Assembly: GCF_000337555.1 (NCBI RefSeq) | Contig: NZ_AOIO01000041.1 | Span: forward strand, 62,001-126,000 | Length of the DNA: 64,000 nt | Direction: 5' to 3' | Origin: Natrialba asiatica DSM 12278 | GTDB taxonomy: Archaea > Halobacteriota > Halobacteria > Halobacteriales > Natrialbaceae | Shown here: positions 33,488 through 41,534 of the stretch, in pieces | How the letters are laid out: every line of letters starts with the position of its first letter | Numbering within the stretch: the first letter of the stretch is position 1 | Translations under genes and position numbers: made by a program | Notes under the pieces: model-generated | Database searches by the model: none | What the model was told of the DNA's origin: nothing | The model's input: only the letters and a program-made list of their open reading frames with translations

Positions 33488-33622
33488 CCCGGCCCCTGCT
33501 CCATGATATCGCTCGCGCTGGGATCGGCAGTTCGGACAGGCGTGGAGCGTTCCGGTGTTGTCCGCAAATACCCGCTTGTATTGTTCTGTGACGTGCGCGC
33601 CGCAGTTCGAACACTCAGGCAT
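33458..33622 (-). CDS. DUF7563-like zinc-ribbon protein
   Basis: The 54-residue protein starts MPECSNCGAHVTEQYKRVF and continues to LHACPNCRSQRERYH, giving two CxxC pairs. The layout CxxCG-x-(F/H)VTEQY-x-RVF is typical of the haloarchaeal DUF7563 ribbons. Its ATG (33622) overlaps the stop of the upstream gene, and it is the last gene of a seven-gene coupled series that begins at 36056. Confidence 0.72.
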   Translation of the reverse strand: MPECSNCGAHVTEQYKRVFADNTGTLHACPNCRSQRERYHGAGAGLAEEVSHGN

Positions 33623-33800
33623 CATCAGGCCCCATGTCCGTCTGCTTGTACATGGTGATCGTCGTCTCGATCTCAGTGATCGCACCTGAGAGAGTCAACG
33701 GCTCGGCCAGGTGCTCCTCGAGCGTTTGCAGATCGGCCAGTACTGCTTCGAGTTCGGCCTGCACTCGTTCGTCAGACCAGCTGTCGGTGGACTCGCTCAT
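33615..33800 (-). CDS. 61-residue acidic helical protein
   Basis: The small protein is predicted to be helical (ERVQAELEAVLADLQTLEEHL, TLSGAITEIETTITMYKQ). The ATG overlaps the stop of the preceding zinc-finger gene (ATGA), and the next gene starts within its end. No family is recognised. Coupling to two zinc-ribbon genes is the strongest evidence that it is real. Confidence 0.6.
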   Translation of the reverse strand: MSESTDSWSDERVQAELEAVLADLQTLEEHLAEPLTLSGAITEIETTITMYKQTDMGPDDA

Positions 33801-34120
33801 CGCGACTCACGCTCTGGGCAGCCGGGCGCATGCGACAGGTTGTCCTGTCCACCGAGTTCGACCAGCAGTTCGCGTTCGCAATACGTACATCGGACGTACT
33901 CCTTCCCGCCCTGTTCCGGCGGTTCGACATGCTGCGTGTACGTCGGTTTCTCGGACTCACTCCGAGTAGCCTCGGCGGTTACGGTCCCGCCGTCAGGAAC
34001 CAACCACTCTGTACGAGCAATCACCTCGGCTTCCGCACGCAGGCGCAGTTTTCGGCCCGTATCGGTTTCATAGTATTCGGATCGTTGTACAATCTGTTTC
34101 AGCTCTCTGAATCGGCTCAT
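33797..34120 (-). CDS. 107-residue zinc-finger protein
   Basis: The protein begins MSRFRELKQIVQRSEYYETD and carries CTYC and a distal CPE at the C-terminus with an intervening His (YVRCTYCERELL and LSHAPGCPE), a CCHC-type arrangement. The middle contains a short beta-rich part (RLRAEAEVIARTEWLV). It is preceded by a near-perfect leader element that ends seven bases from the ATG, so it starts its own coupled subset of three genes. The function is unknown. Confidence 0.68.
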   Translation of the reverse strand: MSRFRELKQIVQRSEYYETDTGRKLRLRAEAEVIARTEWLVPDGGTVTAEATRSESEKPTYTQHVEPPEQGGKEYVRCTYCERELLVELGGQDNLSHAPGCPERESR

Positions 34121-34163
34121 CTGTCAAACCCTCCACCCCTCTCGAGGGGAGAACAACACCACC
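34121..34163 (-). promoter_or_regulatory. hairpin leader element, copy 6 (best conserved)
   Basis: In mRNA orientation: GGTGGTGTTGTTCT, then CCCCTCGAGAGGGG (seven-base-pair palindromic stem-loop), then TGGAGGG and TTTGACAG to the ATG. The GGAGGG is a Shine-Dalgarno at good spacing. The hairpin sits directly before it. Confidence 0.72.
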
Positions 34164-34220
34164 GAACGGCAAGGAGGACGTCCAGTGCTGTCGCTAGGTG
34201 TCTTCGTGTCTAATTGAGCG

Positions 34221-34607
34221 CTAGTCAGCTTCTGCGGTCACTGTCTCTCGATCCCACGCTGGCTCCCACTCGTTCTCATGCCCGTCAACGTGGTCTGCAT
34301 ACGCCGAAAACCAGTAGCGATCGTAGCCACGAGACTCGGTCCCAAGCCACTTGCCCGACGCGAGCGCGCCGTACTCATCAGTCTCAGGAATCGGCTCAGC
34401 CTCTTCGACGGACCACGTGTACTGGCTGTCGAACTCGGCGATGAAGCCCTGGTCGCCAGACGCTTCACGCAGCGTACACCGAGTGTTGCAGGTCACACAG
34501 AAAACGCCCTGATAGACAAGGTGTGTCCATTCATCGGAGCCACAGACAGGACACTCCACCGTGTCGAACGCACCAGCATACCGATCTTCAGTATCGACGA
34601 TCGCCAT
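34221..34607 (-). CDS. 128-residue protein with a four-cysteine zinc ribbon
   Basis: The N-terminal third has CPVC and CVTC (VECPVCGSDEWTHLVYQGVF, CVTCNTRC), a typical zinc ribbon. The remainder is acidic and aromatic (YDRYWFSAYADHVDGHENEW). The ATG at 34607 overlaps the TGA of the preceding gene (TGATG). It is fourth in the run starting at 36056. No named family is recognised. Confidence 0.65.
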   Translation of the reverse strand: MAIVDTEDRYAGAFDTVECPVCGSDEWTHLVYQGVFCVTCNTRCTLREASGDQGFIAEFDSQYTWSVEEAEPIPETDEYGALASGKWLGTESRGYDRYWFSAYADHVDGHENEWEPAWDRETVTAEAD

Positions 34608-34951
34608 CACCCGTCACCTCTCTCTGGACCGATCCGCGTCACGCGTCCGATCCTGGCGTGGGCGCCAGCCAGTACCAGCGAAACGTGCTCGAGCATCGAG
34701 ATATCGGTCACGATCGTGTTCCCGTCCTTCTGGAGGACGAGGACACCGCTGTCGTGGACCCAGACAGAGATGCCGATGCCCCAATGATGCCATCGGTCAG
34801 CCGAGAGTGCTCTCGACGGAAGTGAGAGACTCCCGTCACCGCGATCGATCGCCGCCTGCACGCCCTGGCGAAGCGCCCACACTTGCGACTCGGTGAGCGT
34901 GTCCTCGGGTGCGTCACTCTCGTCGACGTACGTCAGCAGATCGGCCACCAT
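34607..34951 (-). CDS. 114-residue uncharacterised protein
   Basis: The protein has a helical N-terminus (TESQVWALRQGVQAAIDR) and a beta-rich C-terminus (HHWGIGISVWVHDSGVLVLQ, NTIVTDISMLEHVSLVLAG). The start overlaps the preceding stop (TGATG) and the end overlaps the next start, so it is translationally coupled on both sides. I cannot assign a function. Confidence 0.62.
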   Translation of the reverse strand: MVADLLTYVDESDAPEDTLTESQVWALRQGVQAAIDRGDGSLSLPSRALSADRWHHWGIGISVWVHDSGVLVLQKDGNTIVTDISMLEHVSLVLAGAHARIGRVTRIGPERGDG

Positions 34952-35415
34952 CACGCCTCACCTCTGATGATCCGATCGACCTCAGCCAGTTCACGCGCTT
35001 CAGCGGCCTCGTCCGCATATCCGACGTCGGTGGCATAGCTCTCGAGGACGGCCACGGCTCCATCGTCGTCCGTGGCTGCTCGTTCGAACAGTTTCTCAAG
35101 GACGGTGACGACCACCCGATCAGCGACCTGGCGGCCAGCATCGGCTACCTCGCTCTCGATACGACCAAGCCGTGACTCGGGATATGCGTAGGTTTTCGAA
35201 GGCCTGGACTTCAGGCTCGAACAGTAGACGACATCAAACACGCGATCGTCGTTGGTTGTGTCGAATCGTGAGTTCCCGTAATTATCGAGTAGATTGTAGT
35301 TGTTTGCCTCGGACCACTCGGCTACGGTCTGGCCAGTATCTGCGATCACGTGGACTGGCCGCCCCTGTGCGAGATCCAAACAGACGTCACCAAGTTTGAT
35401 CGACTGTTCGCTCAT
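34951..35415 (-). CDS. 154-residue uncharacterised plasmid protein
   Basis: The protein begins MSEQSIKLGDVCLDLAQGRP and has a beta-rich first half (VHVIADTGQTVAEWSEANNY, DRVFDVVYCSS) and a helical second half (VADRVVVTVLEKLFERA). The ATG overlaps the stop of the preceding gene (ATGA). It is second in the operon. The family is known to me only as haloarchaeal accessory-region cargo without a function. Confidence 0.65.
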   Translation of the reverse strand: MSEQSIKLGDVCLDLAQGRPVHVIADTGQTVAEWSEANNYNLLDNYGNSRFDTTNDDRVFDVVYCSSLKSRPSKTYAYPESRLGRIESEVADAGRQVADRVVVTVLEKLFERAATDDDGAVAVLESYATDVGYADEAAEARELAEVDRIIRGEA

Positions 35416-36056
35416 CGGCTCACCTCGTCGTCACTGAGAGTGCGAGCAAGCGTTGCGGCCTGCTGTTCAATCGGCTCGTGGTGGGCGTGTCTGACGTTCA
35501 GGAGCGCAAGGTGCGCCCCAAGCCCCCACAGCTCTGCCCGATGCAGCTCGTCAGCAAACTCCGTGAGAACGTCGTCAGTCGTCTGGCGACCATCAGTGAG
35601 ACCGTTGATCCGAGCTGCAATCTGATGAGGGATTGCATCTCGACAAGAAGGATCTCGTCCTGTGTAGTCGGCCATCGTCTCGACGAGTCCCGCAAATGCC
35701 TCAACACGTCCGTCGACCGTGACGTCCCACTCTTCGAGGTCGTCCTCGTCGACGGCGTACGTCACAGCGTCGGGTTCCTGTCTCTCGAGGAGAGCCTCGA
35801 GAGCCGCTCGCTTCCAGCTGCGGTAATCGTGGAAGCCCCAGAACGTGGCGAACTCCTCGAGCGTTTCGATCGAGTACTCGATTGAGATGTCGGCGCGAAC
35901 ACGCTCGGTTGTCTCGTCACTATGGTCAGTGATCCGAGTGACCGGCCCACTGGCAGTCGCGAGGAACCGCCGTGGAAGCGGCGTCGTGTAGTCGGTTGAC
36001 TGCTCGTTATCGGGTGTTTCCGTTGGCTGTGCTGCCGTATCGTCTACTCGTGACAT
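35412..36056 (-). CDS. 214-residue uncharacterised protein, first gene of a coupled operon
   Basis: The protein has an acidic, disordered N-terminus, then ETTERVRADISIEYSIETLE and ATFWGFHDYRSWKRAALEALL, and a helical C-terminal half (IAARINGLTDGRQTTDDVLT, LWGLGAHLALLNVRHAHHEP). The ATG at 36056 follows the leader at 36061-36098. A frame that opens at 36098 simply reads through the leader hairpin. It heads a chain of overlapping small genes that ends at 33458. Confidence 0.66.
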   Translation of the reverse strand: MSRVDDTAAQPTETPDNEQSTDYTTPLPRRFLATASGPVTRITDHSDETTERVRADISIEYSIETLEEFATFWGFHDYRSWKRAALEALLERQEPDAVTYAVDEDDLEEWDVTVDGRVEAFAGLVETMADYTGRDPSCRDAIPHQIAARINGLTDGRQTTDDVLTEFADELHRAELWGLGAHLALLNVRHAHHEPIEQQAATLARTLSDDEVSR

Positions 36057-36060
36057 CTGT

Positions 36061-36098
36061 GATACCCTCCATTCCTCTCGAGGGTGCAACAACACCAC
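36061..36098 (-). promoter_or_regulatory. hairpin leader element, copy 7
   Basis: In mRNA orientation: CGTGGTGTTGTTG, then ACCCTCGAGAGGAAT hairpin, then GGAGGG, TATCACAG and the ATG. Spacing from GGAGGG to the ATG is identical to copy 6. Confidence 0.7.
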
Positions 36099-36336
36099 GT
36101 GCGGTACGTTCGTGCGGTAACTTACGGAGCCAACAAATTCATTCTGGCTAGCTCTGTGGAAGTCATTTTTTCTCGGACGCCTATCACAGTGAAACGCCCG
36201 ATCACTACAGGTGCTTACTGACCGTTTAGACCTTCAAACAACCAGCAAAGCAATTCGAACCTCCTTATTTCGAGGGAACACCTGTAGTTTCTTATATAAA
36301 CAGCTATACCGGCCGTTCACAATAGACAGTAGCGTA

Positions 36337-36609
36337 ATGTCAGATCGAACTGAAAGGGAGGTCGTCCATCGGGATCTAGACCCTGATGGCGATAACCCAT
36401 CAGTGCAGGTTGTTGAGGAGATCATGGATTTTGAAGGTGCAGATGCTACCGAACTACCCACGATTTACGACTGTATAGACGGAATGCTCAATGAACTCTT
36501 TTCTAATCCACCGTCACCAGAGGCCCAAATGGAAGTCAAGTTCAGTTATCACGGGTATCGAATTACTGTCAAACAGAATGGTAACGCGAAGTTCGTGAAA
36601 ACAGGGTAA
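36337..36609 (+). CDS. HalOD1 output-domain protein (second copy)
   Basis: The 90-residue protein is a single HalOD1 domain with a short acidic leader: VQVVEEIMDFEGADATELPT, YDCIDGMLNELFS and the terminal strands VKFSYHGYRITVKQNGNAKF. It is plus-strand and monocistronic, with an AT-rich upstream region. It probably relays or terminates signals from two-component sensors, as inferred for the domain. Confidence 0.75.
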   Translation: MSDRTEREVVHRDLDPDGDNPSVQVVEEIMDFEGADATELPTIYDCIDGMLNELFSNPPSPEAQMEVKFSYHGYRITVKQNGNAKFVKTG

Positions 36610-36674
36610 ATTCCTCCCTCCTATAGCTTGGGAACACTCAGTAAATTGCTTATTGAGACAGTCAAGCTTATCAT

Positions 36675-37025
36675 CTACAGGAGGTTTCCACAGAGCTTTT
36701 TTGACCTACACTTGCAGGTATTCAGTTCGCGAATCCGCTGTACGTTGCGTGCAGTCTCGAGAACGGACGTTCGGATCGCGACCGCAACCCGATGTTTGCA
36801 TGCACCTTGGTAGTGTTCGTCTGCTGGACACGGACAGCTGTGCGGCAAGCCGTCCTCGATCGTGACCAGATACTCATGGTCCCCGGGATTTGCGTGGCTG
36901 GCGTTGCGAACGAGGACGCCCTGTGCGACAAGTTCGAACTCGAAGGCTTCGTACTGGGCGCGTCGGAGCGTCCGCTGGGTCGGTTCAAGTCGCTCGATCG
37001 GATGTGCTGATGGTGATATTGACAT
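36675..37025 (-). CDS. SWIM zinc-finger protein
   Basis: The 116-residue protein contains the SWIM motif CxCx(n)CxH (HSCPCPADEHYQGACKHRVAVAI), preceded by a beta strand (HEYLVTIEDGLPHSC), as in many haloarchaeal SWIM proteins. SWIM domains bind DNA or proteins and occur in recombination-associated and plasmid proteins. The extra C-terminal CKCRSKKLC looks atypical. The protein may be mildly altered at its 3' end. Confidence 0.78.
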   Translation of the reverse strand: MSISPSAHPIERLEPTQRTLRRAQYEAFEFELVAQGVLVRNASHANPGDHEYLVTIEDGLPHSCPCPADEHYQGACKHRVAVAIRTSVLETARNVQRIRELNTCKCRSKKLCGNLL

Positions 37026-37067
37026 AGGCTAGGTGTAACTACCGGTAGACTGGTCGATCGTGTCGAG

Positions 37068-37289
37068 TCACGCGCTCTCGCAGTCGGAGCAGATGAGTTG
37101 AACGCCAAGATCACGGGCAGTTTCACAGCTCTGGGTCGGAACAAGCCCGAACTTTCCGCAGTAGTCACAGCTCGTGTTAGTGTGCTCAGACGCGTCGAAT
37201 ACGTCAAAGCGGGAATGCTCGACGGTCGAATCGGACTCGGTAGTGAACTCAACGGCGAGTGGATTCGTGATCTGGCTGGCAGTTTGCAT
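37068..37289 (-). CDS. 73-residue zinc-ribbon protein
   Basis: The protein opens MQTASQITNPLAVEFTTESD and has CDYCG and CSDC pairs in the second half (TSCDYCGKFGLVPTQSC, LICSDCESA). It is preceded by a leader element ending just before the ATG at 37289. The function is unknown. The zinc ribbon suggests nucleic-acid or protein binding. Confidence 0.66.
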   Translation of the reverse strand: MQTASQITNPLAVEFTTESDSTVEHSRFDVFDASEHTNTSCDYCGKFGLVPTQSCETARDLGVQLICSDCESA

Positions 37290-37297
37290 CGTCTTTG

Positions 37298-37333
37298 ATC
37301 CCTCTACTCCTCGTGAGGAGCGAACAACGCCAC
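37298..37333 (-). promoter_or_regulatory. hairpin leader element, copy 8
   Basis: In mRNA orientation: GGTGGCGTTGTTCG, then CTCCTCACGAGGAG hairpin (six-base stem), then TAGAGGGATCAAAGACG and the ATG. Confidence 0.68.
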
Positions 37334-37363
37334 CGGCTGTACGTTCGTTGCGAGGCTGTTGGC

Positions 37364-37612
37364 TCAGACGATCAGCTTTGGTCCCCGCGACGAGAGGTCG
37401 ACCTCGCCGTTCTCTCGCTCGTCTTCCGTCAACAGATCGTATTGCTCCTCGAGGCCACTGCAGACGGTTTCTGCGATCTCGAGTGTTGAGACTTCGGCTT
37501 CGATCGATCCCCAGTCCGGATTTGCGTTCGGGTAGACAGCCACTTGATACGTGACGCCGAAGCGATCACGCCAGCTTACAGAATCTCTGCGGTAACGGTT
37601 GTGAAAAAGAGT
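37364..37612 (-). pseudogene. 5'-truncated gene fragment
   Basis: A minus-strand frame ending at 37364 encodes a coherent acidic protein (GVTYQVAVYPNANPDWGSIE, EVSTLEIAETVCSGLEEQYD, LSSRGPKLIV) but has no ATG, GTG or TTG upstream before a stop near 37615. The 5' part appears to have been lost at the boundary with the AT-rich island that begins at about 37.6 kb. Confidence 0.5.
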
Positions 37613-37692
37613 ATCAAAAGAGCAACTTTATAACCAGAGAGTGGCAGGAAACTAATGAAATCAGTCCACGCATCCCCTTTCGGTAGTCATCA

Positions 37693-38310
37693 ATGACAAT
37701 CACTTCACAGGATCTAAGAACTGCGGAAGTTCAAATCGGCCAGTTTGGAGCTCAAGATGAGCTGACAGCAGACCTTCCAAATGTTCTTCAGAATATGCTT
37801 CATGAATTCGCTGATCGAGATGGTGTACCTGATGATCTTACCTTAAGTGAGAGACGGGCAAAAAAGATCTGTGATACCTGTAACACAGGGAACTATTCGC
37901 TTGATATTGCGTCTCGGTTAACAGCTGAGCTAAGCGATTACCCGTTCAAGGCCTGTTATGAAGACAGTCTCATGATAGATGAGTTGAAGGCGGTCGCAGA
38001 AGATGACAACCGCTCGTTGCCGGCGGTGCAAGTTTCTCCCGCCTATTTTCAATACTGTCAAGGATATTCTGCGCAAACCGATTCTCGAAATAGCGGCAAA
38101 GAGCTATACGTTCTTGTGATGAACGTGAACCACACCGAAGTACTGCTTTACGACCCATACCGGTTTCGGAACAAGGGCCAAGGGAATATGGAGCCAACCC
38201 AGATCGATAAAAATGATTTTGAGGAGGTCTGGCTTGGTAAGTACGAAGTAACGAGTACGCTATGGGTAGAGGGAACAGATCAACAGCGGATATCTCAATT
38301 CAGCACATGA
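37693..38310 (+). CDS. peptidase C39-like domain protein, nucleophile not evident
   Basis: The 205-residue protein ends in a segment resembling the C39/papain-like fold: ELYVLVMNVNHTEVLLYDPY, a spacer and NDFEEVWLGKYEVTSTLWV, where the His and Asp would be catalytic. In C39 enzymes the nucleophile lies in a QxDCG-type motif near the N-terminus. Here the comparable part reads QDELTADLPNVLQNML, without Cys. The protein may be a non-catalytic relative or a different fold. It is AT-richer than the surroundings and is translationally coupled (ATGA) to the next gene, near the restriction-methylation operon. Confidence 0.6.
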   Translation: MTITSQDLRTAEVQIGQFGAQDELTADLPNVLQNMLHEFADRDGVPDDLTLSERRAKKICDTCNTGNYSLDIASRLTAELSDYPFKACYEDSLMIDELKAVAEDDNRSLPAVQVSPAYFQYCQGYSAQTDSRNSGKELYVLVMNVNHTEVLLYDPYRFRNKGQGNMEPTQIDKNDFEEVWLGKYEVTSTLWVEGTDQQRISQFST

Positions 38311-39269
38311 GCCAATCAAGACTGGAACCAGAGGTCGTTCACATTCCTCGTAGTGAGGAGTACCCCTTGGAAAATCTCATTGAACGAAAGCTGAAGCAAA
38401 TATATGGCTCAGGGACATACATATCCGACTACTACGAAACTGAGGAAGGGAATCTGTCTATCAAAATCGGGAATTCCTTCCCCAAGGATGTAACCGACTG
38501 TAGACCAGGGGAAGAACCGGTTATAAAATTCATTGACATCGATGGTATTGCAGAGCTGACTGGCGAGCAGGTGGACTCGAGGTACAAGATCCAAATCAAA
38601 TCTCGAGAAGAAGTGTCTGAAGGGCTTACTAGGGAGAAGCGGAAGCTGCGTGAGGATCTGGGTGATGCTATGGCGCGGGCGACTTACGATAAGATTGCTC
38701 AGACACCGGCTGTAGAGAATCAGCTTAATCCTATTAAACAGATTCTTCGGTGGACAAGGCTGTATCATCCGGCGTCTTTTGAGGATGTTAGGGATGCTCA
38801 GGACAAAGATGATGGGAAGACTCTGCAGTACGTACAGACCTTAGAAACTCTGGGGTTCATCAGGTTTGATGGGAAAAAGCTGTATGCTGAGGATCCTCTC
38901 AACAAATATGATCTTGATGACATCTCCACTAAGAAGTTCAACGAGAAAATACTTGGAGAGGTTGTTGAACGCGGATACAAGCAGTTGAGTGAACAATTGG
39001 GCTTGAATATCCTGCGTCATTTGCCTAAATTTGCGAACGGGTACTATTTCGATGCGATCGAAAGGAATGATCCGGACCTTCATTTGGATCTCGATTCGAT
39101 CCGGTCGAATATTGTCGATCTCTACGGCTATCAGTCGGGGCTGCATGATTGGGTGCTCCGTGACAAAATGGATGAGCTGGTTTCATTGAAGATCCTGGAT
39201 GATGAGGAGGACTATTACCATGCGAATGAGAAAACGTTTTACAAAGTAGCTGAAAGAACAGCGGTCTGA
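38307..39269 (+). CDS. uncharacterised protein, partner of the C39-like gene
   Basis: The 320-residue protein has an N-terminal alpha/beta part (LENLIERKLKQIYGSGTYIS, IKIGNSFPKDVTDCRPGEEP), a linker, and a C-terminal half rich in helices that reads like two winged-helix units (SFEDVRDAQDKDDGKTLQYV then LETLGFIRFDGKKLYAED, and LVSLKILDDEEDYYHANEK). No named family is recognised. It overlaps the preceding stop by four bases and converges with the membrane-protein gene at 39278. It may be the DNA- or RNA-sensing component of the island. Confidence 0.6.
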   Translation: MSQSRLEPEVVHIPRSEEYPLENLIERKLKQIYGSGTYISDYYETEEGNLSIKIGNSFPKDVTDCRPGEEPVIKFIDIDGIAELTGEQVDSRYKIQIKSREEVSEGLTREKRKLREDLGDAMARATYDKIAQTPAVENQLNPIKQILRWTRLYHPASFEDVRDAQDKDDGKTLQYVQTLETLGFIRFDGKKLYAEDPLNKYDLDDISTKKFNEKILGEVVERGYKQLSEQLGLNILRHLPKFANGYYFDAIERNDPDLHLDLDSIRSNIVDLYGYQSGLHDWVLRDKMDELVSLKILDDEEDYYHANEKTFYKVAERTAV

Positions 39270-39277
39270 ATGGTGTC

Positions 39278-40864
39278 CTAGCTAGTTTGTTCTCCCAGTT
39301 CTTGGATGAAAAGTTCGACTTCACGGTCGGCAGGGCACATCTGGCGTAATGATTCTGGCGAGTCTGTGCCCTTGATGGTGCTAAGAAGGCTTGATAGATG
39401 GTCTTCAGATACTTCGTCTTCGAGATGGTGTCGGAATCGGTCGGGGTTTTGCTCCCGATGAACGGAGAGTTCGACAGCAGCGATCGCTAAATTCTTTGCA
39501 ATGAGTTCATCGGTCTCGTATATTGAGGATAAGACAGAGAGTAGGCTCGATTGGAGTTCAGTAAGAATGTTGTGCTCTATCCCTTGTGCATCAGCGTTCT
39601 CTGTTTCAGAGACTTGGAGTTTATTTATCAAGTTCAGCAATATTGTGTCAATTCTGTTGATCGCGTTTTTGCTGGTTCGGCGGCGGAGACCCTTGCTGAT
39701 TTCTTCGCGCTCTGTGATTGTTTTGAGATTGTTTATGGTATGTGATAGGCCGCCTGAGACGACGTCTCTTCGTTCTCCAGAGAGGTAGTCGATGTAGTCT
39801 TGATCGACAGGGTCTGTTGTCGTTATGTCCTCGCAGATACGCAGTCTCGAGGAGAGAATTGGCTCGATCAGATTTGTCTCATCGGCATCTATAGCGGTTG
39901 AGACTAAGTCGCTGTATGATTCGAGCAGTTCAGGCTCGATATAGTTGATTTCGAATGCCTGTAAGTGGATGGAGGCGAGTTCGTCGAGTCGATTATTCAC
40001 TGGTTCTGTGTATCCTTCTTTGATCAGGAGGTTGGTGAGCTTTAGATGTGTAGCGTTAAGCAGTTCTATCCGTCCTTTTTCTCCGTTGGTCCCGATCTCG
40101 ATGCATGTTCTCCAGTGTTCGAAGATGTAGGCGCATTGCTGGTTGATATCGCTATTATCTGTGATCTCGAGGTCTGTTTCTGTGTCTTCGTTTTCGGAGT
40201 TTGTGATGGGGTAGTTTAGGAGGAAGTCTGAGATCATGTTGCTCATGTAGTAGATGGATTGACGTACTGTGAATTCGTCATCTCGGTTGGAAGAAGAGAT
40301 CAGTACTTGTTCGATAGTAAGCAAGGGTGTGCGTTTTGGCGGTTCGATATTCTCTATTGTGGAGGGATTGAGTTCAGACTGGTCTTGGATCAAGCTCTCT
40401 GTGTCGGCATTATCAGCGGTTCGTCGAAGAATGGTTTCTGGGGCGACGAGATCTGCCATCACCTGTTGTATAGGTATTAGTGAGAGCAGGCATACAGTTG
40501 CGACTCCCACGGGGATACCAAGTGTTGTATTGAGGTTGAGTCCATGCTGGAATAATGGGTCTGAGAGTGTTATTAGATGAAGTAGGTCCAATAGAATTGA
40601 TGAGACATATAACAGTATGAGGCCGGTCAATATATTCGGTCTTCCAAACTGCTCCAGGGTCAGCGGGCTGAATACATTAGCATTTACTTGGAGGCTGAGC
40701 AGGAACACTGAGATGACGATCGCTAAGAAGGATCCTTGGACTGTGGCCAGCAGTATGAGTGCTCGGGCAGGGGTTTCAATGTCTCGAGCGATATAAGCAA
40801 AGAGAAGCCCGACAAGAGCGCCTGCGCCTAAAACTAATAAGAAATCAAGATGGTTATCGTCCAT
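39278..40864 (-). CDS. membrane protein with a large cytoplasmic helical domain (DUF2254-like layout)
   Basis: The 528-residue protein has four membrane helices within residues 1-160 (LDFLLVLGAGALVGLLFAYI, LLATVQGSFLAIVISVFLL, GLILLYVSSILLDLLHLI, VGVATVCLLSLIPI), then about 370 residues of soluble helical sequence. The loop LQVNANVFSPLTLEQFGRPN recalls DUF2254 proteins. It follows the TBP-like gene by about 115 bases on the same strand and is probably in the same operon as the restriction-methylation gene. A membrane effector or anchor for the defence complex is a plausible inference. Confidence 0.65.
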   Translation of the reverse strand: MDDNHLDFLLVLGAGALVGLLFAYIARDIETPARALILLATVQGSFLAIVISVFLLSLQVNANVFSPLTLEQFGRPNILTGLILLYVSSILLDLLHLITLSDPLFQHGLNLNTTLGIPVGVATVCLLSLIPIQQVMADLVAPETILRRTADNADTESLIQDQSELNPSTIENIEPPKRTPLLTIEQVLISSSNRDDEFTVRQSIYYMSNMISDFLLNYPITNSENEDTETDLEITDNSDINQQCAYIFEHWRTCIEIGTNGEKGRIELLNATHLKLTNLLIKEGYTEPVNNRLDELASIHLQAFEINYIEPELLESYSDLVSTAIDADETNLIEPILSSRLRICEDITTTDPVDQDYIDYLSGERRDVVSGGLSHTINNLKTITEREEISKGLRRRTSKNAINRIDTILLNLINKLQVSETENADAQGIEHNILTELQSSLLSVLSSIYETDELIAKNLAIAAVELSVHREQNPDRFRHHLEDEVSEDHLSSLLSTIKGTDSPESLRQMCPADREVELFIQELGEQTS

Positions 40865-40979
40865 ATTCGGTAATCTCACGCACATGTTGCCAAGATGGTT
40901 TCGGTTCTATAGAGAGTGATCAGAGAATCAGTGAGCGCCGGAAGTGGGAAGACCAGTATCTCTGAGGTGCAGCTGAGAT

Positions 40980-41534
40980 TTAGTTTAGCTGGTATTGCTC
41001 GAGTGTTTCTTGCAGATCAGTGAATGCACTTTGTGCTGTTTCTTCGCTGGTTGCCCCGGCAATGATCGTCTTACCTGAGGCGAAGATAAGCAGTACACAG
41101 CTTGCGTCTGTGGGGCGGTAGACTAGCCCGGGGAATTGTTCTGGTTCGTATTCGGTTTGTTCGAGGCCGAGGCCGATTGCGAGAGCTTCCAGGTTCTGGC
41201 TTTTCTCGAGGTCGGCTACGAAGACATAGTTCTGGATAGTGAATGGGGTGTCGGAAGGGTCTGAGACTACGCCCATCTCAGTGAGAAGGTTGAGAAACCG
41301 GTCTCGGTACTGGTGTGCTTGCTCCCGGGATTTTGCACCTGTGACGATGTATTTCCCGGTACGGTAAATGGTGATGAGAGGTGCATCGTCGCTGAATCGG
41401 AGGTAGACTCCAGGGTATTTGTCAGGGTCGTAGTCGGCGATCGAGGGATCCAAGTCATCTACGAGCTGAGAAAGCTCTATTTCGATGTCGAGAGAACCAG
41501 ATTCTACGACGTTGACAACATCTATATGTCGAAT
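40980..41534 (-). CDS. divergent TATA-binding protein with no standard start codon
   Basis: The frame encodes two TBP half-repeats. Repeat 1 runs IDVVNVVESGSLDIE to ADYDPDKYPGVYLRF and TGKYIVTGAK. Repeat 2 has NLEALAIGLGLEQTEYEPEQ, FPGLVYR and ASGKTIIAGA. Together they match a full TBP of about 180 residues, although both repeats are diverged. The first ATG/GTG/TTG in frame is TTG at 41453, which would remove the first strand. Upstream codons run in frame without interruption to the TAA of the restriction-methylation gene. Translation may begin at ATT (41534), at TTG, or by readthrough of that TAA. It should bind TATA DNA with TFB. Confidence 0.8.
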   Translation of the reverse strand: MRHIDVVNVVESGSLDIEIELSQLVDDLDPSIADYDPDKYPGVYLRFSDDAPLITIYRTGKYIVTGAKSREQAHQYRDRFLNLLTEMGVVSDPSDTPFTIQNYVFVADLEKSQNLEALAIGLGLEQTEYEPEQFPGLVYRPTDASCVLLIFASGKTIIAGATSEETAQSAFTDLQETLEQYQLN

